The position numbers were made by a program, and so were the translations under genes. From Gloeothece verrucosa PCC 7822 (GTDB lineage Bacteria > Cyanobacteriota > Cyanobacteriia > Cyanobacteriales > Microcystaceae): a DNA stretch of 64,000 bases. This document shows positions 57,800 through 64,000 of the stretch, piece after piece (the stretch's first letter is position 1; each line of letters begins with the position of its first letter). The DNA lies in contig NC_014501.1 in NCBI RefSeq assembly GCF_000147335.1, forward strand, positions 2,247,501-2,311,500. The letters are read 5' to 3'. The notes under the pieces were generated by a model that made no database searches, was not told where the DNA came from, and saw only the letters and a list, made by a program, of their open reading frames with translations.

Positions 57800-59314
57800 A
57801 TGAGCTTTTACCAAGAGTTTGAATTACTCCTGAGAGCCTGTTACCCTTTAATATACATCCCTACCCCAGAAGAAGAACGATTAGAAGCCGCCATAACTGC
57901 TTGTGCCAAAAGCGTTGGCAATCGTAATGTATATATTTGGGATTTTGTCGAGGGTTATCAAGATAATCCTAATAATGAAGGGTTTGGCAGACGTAACCCC
58001 TTACAAGCTTTAGAATATGTGGAACAATTGCCTCCTCAAAGCGGAGGAATTTTTATTTTAAGAGACTTTCACCGCTTTTTAGAAGATATTTCTATTTCTC
58101 GGAAATTGCGTAATCTGGCAAGAGTGCTAAAGTCTCAACCGAAAAATTTAGTGATTATTTCCCCAAGCGTCGAAATCCCCTCAGAATTGAGCGAAGTTTT
58201 GACAGTGGTTGAATTTCCCTTGCCCACAGGCACAGAAATTAAAGGAGAAATCGGGCGAATTTTAGCCGCCACCGGACAATCATTAGGGGATAAACTCTTA
58301 GATGAATTAGTACGTTCGGCCCAAGGCTTATCCTTAGAACGAATACGCCGCGTTTTAACCCGTTGTATCGCCAGTCACGGGAAAATAGAATCAGAAGATG
58401 TAGAATTGATTCTCGAGGAAAAACGTCAATCTATCCGTCAAACCCAAATATTAGACTTTTATCCCGCCACAGAACAAATATCGGATATTGGCGGCTTAGA
58501 TAACCTCAAAGACTGGTTACTGAGGCGAGGTGGCGCATTTAGTGACAGGGCGAGGGCTTATGGGTTACCCCATCCCAGAGGCTTATTATTAGTGGGAATT
58601 CAGGGAACCGGTAAATCTTTAACCGCTAAAGCCATCTCTCATCATTGGCATTTACCCCTCTTACGCTTAGATGTGGGGCGCTTATTTGGGGGGTTAGTGG
58701 GAGAGTCGGAGTCTCGTACTCGTCAAATGATTAATTTAGCAGAAGCACTAGCGCCCTGTGTCCTCTGGATAGATGAAATTGATAAAGCTTTTGCCGGAGT
58801 AGATGGAAAAGGAGACGGGGGAACCACTTCACGGGTATTTGGGACTTTTATTAACTGGTTAGCCGAGAAAAAATCACCGGTTTTTGTGGTGGCTACGGCC
58901 AATAATATAGCGGCTTTGCCCCCAGAAATGTTGCGAAAAGGACGATTTGATGAGATATTTTTTGTCGGGTTGCCCACGCAAGAGGAACGAGTGGCTATTT
59001 TTAGCGTCCATTTATCCCGACTGCGCCCTCACAATCTCAAACAGTATGATATTAATCGATTAGCTTATGAAACGCCTGATTTCTCGGGTGCCGAAATTGA
59101 ACAAACCATCGTCGAAGCAATGCACATCGGTTTTAGTCAAAATCGAGACTTTACCACTGATGATATATTAGAAGCGGCGAGTCAAATTGTTCCTTTAGCC
59201 CGCACCGCCCAAGAACAAATAGAGTTCTTACAAAATTGGGCAGCAGCCGGTAAAGCGCGTTTAGCTTCTCGGGATAGTCGTTTAAATAATCGTATTCAAC
59301 GCCAATTCAACTAA
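57800..59314 (+). CDS. ycf46: Ycf46-like AAA ATPase
   Basis: The 504-aa protein has a less conserved N-terminal half (EFELLLRACYPLIYIPTPEEERLE, a hallmark of Ycf46) and a C-terminal AAA module: Walker A VGIQGTGKSLTAKAI, LDVGRLFGGLVGESESR, Walker B VLWIDEIDKAFAG and sensor/arginine region FVVATANNIAALPPEMLRKGRFDEIF. Homologues occur in plastid and cyanobacterial genomes, and a Synechocystis relative has been linked to CO2 uptake regulation. Substrate is unknown. It is 145 bp from yceD and 41 bp from the SH3 gene; co-transcription is likely. Confidence 0.93.
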   Translation: MSFYQEFELLLRACYPLIYIPTPEEERLEAAITACAKSVGNRNVYIWDFVEGYQDNPNNEGFGRRNPLQALEYVEQLPPQSGGIFILRDFHRFLEDISISRKLRNLARVLKSQPKNLVIISPSVEIPSELSEVLTVVEFPLPTGTEIKGEIGRILAATGQSLGDKLLDELVRSAQGLSLERIRRVLTRCIASHGKIESEDVELILEEKRQSIRQTQILDFYPATEQISDIGGLDNLKDWLLRRGGAFSDRARAYGLPHPRGLLLVGIQGTGKSLTAKAISHHWHLPLLRLDVGRLFGGLVGESESRTRQMINLAEALAPCVLWIDEIDKAFAGVDGKGDGGTTSRVFGTFINWLAEKKSPVFVVATANNIAALPPEMLRKGRFDEIFFVGLPTQEERVAIFSVHLSRLRPHNLKQYDINRLAYETPDFSGAEIEQTIVEAMHIGFSQNRDFTTDDILEAASQIVPLARTAQEQIEFLQNWAAAGKARLASRDSRLNNRIQRQFN

Positions 59315-59355
59315 CCTATTAATTTAAATTTTTGATTAGGAATTTTTAAGGAACT

Positions 59356-59856
59356 ATGGGTCGTTTATCAGGTTTATTACAATTTATTCTCGGTTTTTTG
59401 TTAGGCGTTTGTCTCTTAGCTGGAGGAACAGCCGCATTAGGATTTGTCTTCTTTTCCCAAATGGTTGCCCCACCTCCAAAACCGCTTTTTGATGCAGAGA
59501 AACAAGAAAAAGATAAAAATCCTAAAAAAGAACCTGTAGCTAAAGTTTCTCCTGTTAAAACAGAAACCAAAGTGGCATCAGAACCGGCAAAAGAAGAGTC
59601 AAAACCTGAACCTTCTCCTCAAGAACAAGAGGAAAAATTACCCCAAGGCGCTTATAAAGCGACCGTAACTTGGCCTGAAGGGTTAAGTATACGCGATCAA
59701 GCCGGTGCTGATGCTAGTCGCATTGGTGGGGTAATGTATAACGATAAAATTATTGTTCTTGAAACTACTCCCGATGGACAATGGCAAAAAATCCGTATAG
59801 TGGGTGGGACTCAAGAAGGTTGGATTAAAGCGGGTAATATACAGAAGATAGAATAA
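59356..59856 (+). CDS. Membrane-anchored bacterial SH3-domain protein
   Basis: The 166-aa protein has an N-terminal membrane helix (about 8-37, LLQFILGFLLGVCLLAGGTA), a long Lys/Pro/Glu-rich linker (about 45-100) and a C-terminal SH3b domain (about 105-166: ATVTWPEGLSIRDQAGADAS, IIVLETTPDGQWQKIRI, GWIKAGNIQ). SH3b domains bind peptidoglycan or peptides, so the domain is probably periplasmic. It follows the ycf46-like gene by 41 bp with SD-like TAAGGAAC. Confidence 0.87.
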   Translation: MGRLSGLLQFILGFLLGVCLLAGGTAALGFVFFSQMVAPPPKPLFDAEKQEKDKNPKKEPVAKVSPVKTETKVASEPAKEESKPEPSPQEQEEKLPQGAYKATVTWPEGLSIRDQAGADASRIGGVMYNDKIIVLETTPDGQWQKIRIVGGTQEGWIKAGNIQKIE

Positions 59857-59931
59857 ATCTAGGTGAGAAATTTTTCTACTAGCCATCCTTACAAAGGGTT
59901 AGGACATTTTTCAAACCTCAAATCAATGCAA

Positions 59932-59953
59932 GAGACGTTGGCGGCAACGTCTC
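59932..59953 (+). terminator. Perfect hairpin downstream of the SH3 gene
   Basis: GAGACGTTG and CAACGTCTC arms (9 bp) around GCGG are followed by AAATTTT, 76 bp after the stop codon. It is probably the terminator of the yceD-ycf46-SH3 unit. Confidence 0.55.
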
Positions 59954-60249
59954 AAATTTTAAGTGCCTAGGTATTTAATCGATTTTAAGAATATGCTGTC
60001 GTTGGGAGAGTTCAAGTTGCTTGGGAATGACGATAGAATTTTGGTCATACTCTTAACCTCGTCCTATTGTTGTTCAATTATTACATTGGATAAGTTAATT
60101 TTTGCATCTCCCAAATCGGGATTGTTTTTTATGTCTGTAATTATATATACAAAATTCCGAAATGTGTAAAAAATTTTAACAGGATCGATAAATAACGCGC
60201 CCAAAGTTCGACTACAATTATTGAAGAAATATTAAAAAAAGATAAAGCT
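59954..60249. other. Intergenic region before the DUF4079-like gene
   Basis: AT-rich spacer with the promoter of the next gene. A 68-codon GTG-started frame (59963-60169) lacks a ribosome site and homology that I recognise; I treat it as non-coding. Confidence 0.4.
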
Positions 60250-60735
60250 ATGGAAGAAAATCTAAGTCAACAACTAGAACCGATCGCCGCCTGGTTTCGC
60301 AGCTTAAACATCCCTGAACCGATCACCCACTGGGGACATCCCGTGATGATGTCTATCGTCATCTTAGCGATGGGTGGCTATGCTGTCTATGCAGGATGGC
60401 GCGGCAGAGTCGCTACTGAACCCGAAGTCCGGGCTAAAAACCTGGGAATGCACAGTCAACTGATGCCTTGGGTATTCATATTTTTAGGCTTAGGTTCCAT
60501 TGGCGGCATCCTCTCTTTAGTCATGCAGCAGCAACCCATTACAGAAAGTCCCCACTTTTGGACGGCGGCGGCGGTACTATTTTTATTAGCCCTCAATGGT
60601 GGCATTGCTGCCTTTGGTTTTGCCAGCGAACAGAAAGCAACTCTGCGTAGTGTTCACGCCTATTTAGGGATTATCATCGCGCTAATTTTGCTTGCTCATG
60701 GGATATTTGGCTTAAAACTGGGACTTTCGATCTAA
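60250..60735 (+). CDS. DUF4079-like four-helix membrane protein
   Basis: The 161-aa protein has four hydrophobic helices (about 31-50, 70-92, 101-123 and 136-156) and the conserved loop pieces HWGHPVMMSIVILAMGGYAVYAGW and SEQKATLRSVHAYLGI. Histidines in helices 1, 3 and 4 recall cytochrome b561-type proteins, but the haem role is not proven. Such proteins are widespread in cyanobacteria and plants, with unknown function. A GC-rich hairpin repeat follows. Confidence 0.75.
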   Translation: MEENLSQQLEPIAAWFRSLNIPEPITHWGHPVMMSIVILAMGGYAVYAGWRGRVATEPEVRAKNLGMHSQLMPWVFIFLGLGSIGGILSLVMQQQPITESPHFWTAAAVLFLLALNGGIAAFGFASEQKATLRSVHAYLGIIIALILLAHGIFGLKLGLSI

Positions 60736-60786
60736 ATAATGGTAATATAAAATTTTTAATGGATCTCCTTTAGTCTCCCCTTGAGA

Positions 60787-60816
60787 TCCCCCTTAACCCC
60801 CCTTCTATGAGGGGGG
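60787..60816 (+). repeat. GC-rich hairpin (possible terminator, dispersed repeat)
   Basis: CCCCCC (60797-60802) and GGGGGG (60811-60816) pair around an 8-nt loop, preceded by GATCCCCCTTAA and followed by ATATTTAATT. It is related to the element at 33818-33850. It may terminate the DUF4079-like gene. Confidence 0.6.
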
Positions 60817-60847
60817 ATATTTAATTATGTCGAGGAAAAATAATTGA

Positions 60848-63046
60848 ATGAATGGCACTCACTGGACAATAATCTGTTTATCTTATTTAGTGGGATTATT
60901 GTTTACGGGGGTGTTGGGATTTCCGGATTCTCATAGGAGTGGGTTACAGTGGATAGTAATTGTAACAGGAATCAGTAGTTTAAGTCTTTTTTTAGCCGTT
61001 ATTATCCCTAAACGTTGGCCAACTGCACCAAGAGGAAAGTTTTGGTTAGGCGCAGCGATGGTTGCACTAAGTGCCGTAGTTTATTTTCAGTTGCGGGTTC
61101 CCTATCCCAGCCAAAATGATATCTCCCAGTTGCTTAAAAAATCTCCAAGTCAAACCGTTATTGTTGCGGGGAAAGTTTTAACAGAAAGCCGCCTTAATGC
61201 TAGTCTTCGGCAATCTTTTTGGTTACAGGTTAATAGCATCACCCAAAAGATAACTCCCCAACAAAGTAAAGAAGAGACTAAAGAAGTAACAGGAAAATTA
61301 TATGTGACTGTGCCTTTTTACCCAGATAAAAAATATTATCCAGGTCAATCTTTAACCATTGAAGGAATATTATATAAACCGAGTTCTCGCGCTACTCCTG
61401 GTAGTTTTAATTTTAAATCTTATTTAGCGCGTGAGGGAGCATTTTCCGGTTTAAAAGGACAACAAATCATCGAAGAGGGACAACCGCCTTGGGGATTTTG
61501 GCTATTGAGAAAACGAATCGTTCGTTCTCAAAGTCGTTGGTTAGGAACGCCTGTAGGACCGTTAATTAGTTCGATATCTATAGGAAGACAAGCGGTGGAT
61601 TTACCTGAAGACATCCGCAGTCTTTTTAATAAGGCTGGATTGGCTCATATTTTAGCCGCTTCTGGGTTTCAAGTCGTTTTATTGTTAGGGGTTGTTATCT
61701 TTTTTACCCGTAACTTATCCCCAGACAAACAGTTATGGATCGGCGTTGGGGTTTTAATTTTTTATGTAGGCTTAACCGGCATACAACCTTCGGTCAGTCG
61801 TGCGGCTTTAATGGGAATTGGAGGATTAATTGGACTGGTATTAGACAGAAAAGTTAACCGTTTGGGTTCTTGGCTATTAGTGGCAGTTTTATTACTCTTA
61901 TTTAATCCGTTATGGATTTGGGATTTAGGATTTCAGTTGAGTTTTTTGGCTACCTTTAGCTTAATAGTTACTGTACCGCCTTTAGAACAAAAATTAGACT
62001 TTTTACCGCCGACAATAAGCCCGATGATTGCTATTCCTATCGGGGTATCTGTTTGGACGTTGCCGCTATTAATGCAGTCTTTTAGTGTTGTGGCAACTTA
62101 TAGTATTCTCTGTAATATTATCACTGCCCCTTTGGTAACGGTGATTAGTTTGGGCGGGATGTTAAGCGCGGCGGTAGCGTTACTTTTTCCTTTGGGGGGA
62201 AGTGCCATTGCTTGGCTACTTTACTATCCTACTTTATTGCTGATTGCTATTGCCAAATTTTTTGTCAATTTACCGGCGAGTTCCTATGCAGTGGGTAAGC
62301 TTTCAGTAGGGGTGATGGTGTTGATTTATGTCGGTTTGTTGGCAATTTGGTTAAATCGATGGTGTCAAAAGCATGGGAAGGTAATTAGTTTATTTTTGTT
62401 GACTGTGGTGGTAGTTCCTATTGTTATTAGTCGTTTAACTTTGGTTCAGATTACAGTTTTGGAGACTCAACCTCATTTATCGATTGTCATTCAAGATAGG
62501 GGTAGGGTTATGGTTATTAATGGTGGGGATGAAGCGGCAGAAAAATATAGTCTTGTGCCTTTTTTAACGGTTCAGGGAGTGAATCAAATTGATTCAGTTA
62601 TAGTTTTTGATGAGCAAAAATCCACTCTAGAGTCTTATTTAGGGGTAAAACAAGTTTTAAATCGAGAGCAGTTATTAAAAGATAATAAGATTTCTGTAGG
62701 AAAGGTGGAAATTGAGGTAATAAATGTTAAGCCTATGATTGTGCAGTTGGGAGTTGCTGATCACAAGTGGTTATGGTTGACGCAAGGGTCACAGCCGCCT
62801 GATGATAGGTTTAGGGAGTCAGTTGATGTTTTATTGTGGTCGGGTAAACGGTTAAATGCTGAGTGGATAGAGAGGGTAAAACCGAAAATAGGGATCGCGG
62901 TTTCTCGGTTTGTAGAGGCAAAAACTCGGCGGCTATTTCAATATCAGGGGATTAAGTTATATTGGACGGGGAAAGATGGGGCTATTCAATGGACTCCTAA
63001 AGGTGGGTTTAAGACAAGTATAATTACAGAGGATCAAGATATTTAA
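60848..63046 (+). CDS. comEC: ComEC/Rec2-family DNA-uptake channel protein with decayed C-terminal domain
   Basis: The 732-aa protein has N-terminal helices (about 1-75), an OB-like periplasmic domain (about 95-215: KVLTESRLNASLRQSFWLQV; YYPGQSLTIEGILYKPSSRATPGSFNFKSYLAREGAF in part) and the competence transmembrane core (about 225-510: ASGFQVVLLLGV, GIQPSVSRAALMG, WIWDLGFQLSFLATF). The last 190 residues take the place of the metallo-beta-lactamase domain, but the DVGQGD start reads ETQPHL and no HxHxDH appears. It should move single-stranded DNA across the inner membrane in transformation. Confidence 0.88.
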   Translation: MNGTHWTIICLSYLVGLLFTGVLGFPDSHRSGLQWIVIVTGISSLSLFLAVIIPKRWPTAPRGKFWLGAAMVALSAVVYFQLRVPYPSQNDISQLLKKSPSQTVIVAGKVLTESRLNASLRQSFWLQVNSITQKITPQQSKEETKEVTGKLYVTVPFYPDKKYYPGQSLTIEGILYKPSSRATPGSFNFKSYLAREGAFSGLKGQQIIEEGQPPWGFWLLRKRIVRSQSRWLGTPVGPLISSISIGRQAVDLPEDIRSLFNKAGLAHILAASGFQVVLLLGVVIFFTRNLSPDKQLWIGVGVLIFYVGLTGIQPSVSRAALMGIGGLIGLVLDRKVNRLGSWLLVAVLLLLFNPLWIWDLGFQLSFLATFSLIVTVPPLEQKLDFLPPTISPMIAIPIGVSVWTLPLLMQSFSVVATYSILCNIITAPLVTVISLGGMLSAAVALLFPLGGSAIAWLLYYPTLLLIAIAKFFVNLPASSYAVGKLSVGVMVLIYVGLLAIWLNRWCQKHGKVISLFLLTVVVVPIVISRLTLVQITVLETQPHLSIVIQDRGRVMVINGGDEAAEKYSLVPFLTVQGVNQIDSVIVFDEQKSTLESYLGVKQVLNREQLLKDNKISVGKVEIEVINVKPMIVQLGVADHKWLWLTQGSQPPDDRFRESVDVLLWSGKRLNAEWIERVKPKIGIAVSRFVEAKTRRLFQYQGIKLYWTGKDGAIQWTPKGGFKTSIITEDQDI

Positions 63047-63155
63047 TTCAAAGTAGGTTTGCTTATACAGATGGATTTGTGAGAAAATAACAAATAATAA
63101 AGAATATTTTAGGGATGCCTGGTCAATCTACGAACAAGTCACCGCATTAAACTAC

Positions 63156-63788
63156 ATGGAGCATCAGGACATTTATGAAATAGTTCATCAGTATATCGTC
63201 AAAAATTACCGGGAACCCTTTTCTTTTTTGGAACTAGGTTGTGGGGATGCTAGATATTCTGCTAAAGCTCTTTTAGCAACAGCCATTAGTAATTACACCG
63301 GAGTCGATCTTTCTTTAGGTGGATTAAACTTAGCACCTAAAAATCTAAAGAATATTAATTGTATTGTCGAGCTAAAGCAACAGGAGATGTCTGATTTTTT
63401 AGAGTCTTGTAATTCAAGCTTTGATTTAATCCTCATTTCTTTTGCCTTGCACCATTTAAGCTCAAAACAAAAGCAAGTATTTTTACAGCAGTGCTGGAAT
63501 TGTCTTAATTCAAAAGGAACACTATTACTAATTGATGTTTTTTGTAGAAATCAGGAAACTCTACCAGAATATTTAGCCAGATACTGCGGACATATACAAA
63601 CTCAATGGCAACAAATCCCATCTCAGTCAATTAGTAAAATTGTTGGGCACATTTCCACCAGCGATTATCCTGAATCAGAATCTACTCTCCGACATTGGGC
63701 GCAAGAGATAGGTTTTAATCAAGTAAAATTAATTTATGATGGCAAACACGATGTTCACAAAGCATTTGCCTTGATTAAAAATTCTTAG
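63156..63788 (+). CDS. Class I SAM-dependent methyltransferase
   Basis: The 210-aa protein has the SAM motif FSFLELGCGDARYSAKALLATA (E-x-G-x-G-x-G-like), acidic loop YTGVDLSLGGL, FDLILISFALHHLSSKQKQVF and GTLLLIDVFCRNQ. This is a methyltransferase_11/12-type small-molecule or lipid methyltransferase. No substrate can be named. It lies 110 bp after comEC and 67 bp before a Uma2 gene. A start at 63156 follows no clear ribosome site. Confidence 0.83.
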   Translation: MEHQDIYEIVHQYIVKNYREPFSFLELGCGDARYSAKALLATAISNYTGVDLSLGGLNLAPKNLKNINCIVELKQQEMSDFLESCNSSFDLILISFALHHLSSKQKQVFLQQCWNCLNSKGTLLLIDVFCRNQETLPEYLARYCGHIQTQWQQIPSQSISKIVGHISTSDYPESESTLRHWAQEIGFNQVKLIYDGKHDVHKAFALIKNS

Positions 63789-63854
63789 GCTTTATTTAAT
63801 GCTTTGCTTGCCGTTCAAGTTCGGCTTGTTATCATTTAAAAAGTAGGCTATTTA

Positions 63855-64000
63855 ATGATGGCTATGTCAGTTGTATCAAGTGAATCTATTGAAGTAGATA
63901 CTTCTGTCCGTTTATGGACGGTTGAGGAATATTATCACATGGCTGAGGTGGGAATTCTAGGGCCAGATGAACGGGTAGAATTAATTGCAGGGGAAATTTA
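63855..64000 (+). CDS. Uma2-family (DUF820) protein, 5' part cut by window edge
   Basis: The frame from the ATG at 63855 (other in-frame ATGs at 63858 and 63864) reads MMAMSVVSSESIEVDTSV then LWTVEEYYHMAEVGILGPDERVELIAGEI, the usual N-terminus of Uma2 proteins. It continues beyond the window. It is the second family member here, with the first at 44460-45044; their sequences differ, so this is not a recent duplication. Confidence 0.8.
   Translation, partial: MMAMSVVSSESIEVDTSVRLWTVEEYYHMAEVGILGPDERVELIAGEI

Noticed and set aside
59963..60169. 68-codon GTG-started ORF
   Set aside because: No ribosome site, rare start and starts directly at a terminator hairpin.

Overview
The window looks like chromosome of a unicellular, diazotroph-type cyanobacterium of the Cyanothece/Gloeothece kind. 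The indications are chlM (chlorophyll synthesis), the three-gene cyanobacterial pntA1-pntA2-pntB arrangement, a Ycf46-type AAA protein, PatA-type two-component proteins, a few HIP1 palindromes (GCGATCGC near 26936, 49173 and 55951) and many short heptamer repeat arrays (STRRs). Base composition is moderately AT-rich. The genus is an inference.

Layout. 1-2.7 kb: minus-strand chemotaxis/pilus operon (PatA-like regulator, CheY, CheW, start of an MCP). 3.2-9.9 kb: three plus-strand genes separated by STRR arrays. Two encode membrane-anchored Ig-like proteins, one with a WD40 C-terminus. The third encodes an AAA ATPase of the kind seen in contractile injection system loci, but no tail genes are present. 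9.9-13 kb: polyamine-type binding lipoprotein, Hsp20 and nagB. 13.2-18.6 kb: a guanidine-I riboswitch followed by a guanidine hydrolase (ureohydrolase family), HypA/HypB nickel chaperones and a complete ABC importer; this reads as one guanidine uptake and degradation unit. 18.7-21.1 kb: overlapping operon of HigB-like toxin, XRE antitoxin and a KGGVGRS ParA-like ATPase. 21.3-33.7 kb: glgC, a collagen-like exported protein, trpB2, an M20 hydrolase, a PEP-CTERM protein, an AAA-less M41-like protein, two glycosyltransferases and an MFS carrier.

34.0-40.9 kb: two overlapping, AT-rich giant genes (1072 and 1239 aa) inserted between housekeeping genes. The second is an SF2-type helicase with an extra N-terminal region; the first matches no family I know. 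This is the best candidate for an undescribed system. 41.4-44.4 kb: proton-translocating transhydrogenase. 44.4-45.8 kb: a Uma2 protein and the remains of an IS200/IS605-like element. 45.8-49.8 kb: dacB, gor and small proteins.

49.9-53.5 kb: an NB-ARC/TPR STAND protein with 12 near-identical TPR repeats. Its reading frame is joined to the upstream 168-aa ORF through an A AAA AAG slippery heptamer, with a 9-nt spacer and a stem-loop. It is therefore either a programmed -1 frameshift or a recent homopolymer indel. 53.9-64 kb: tRNA-Gly(CCC), an acyl-CoA dehydrogenase-like protein lacking the usual catalytic Glu, panB, chlM, yceD, ycf46-like, an SH3 protein, a DUF4079-like protein, a ComEC-like protein with a decayed lactamase domain, a methyltransferase and a truncated Uma2 gene at the edge.
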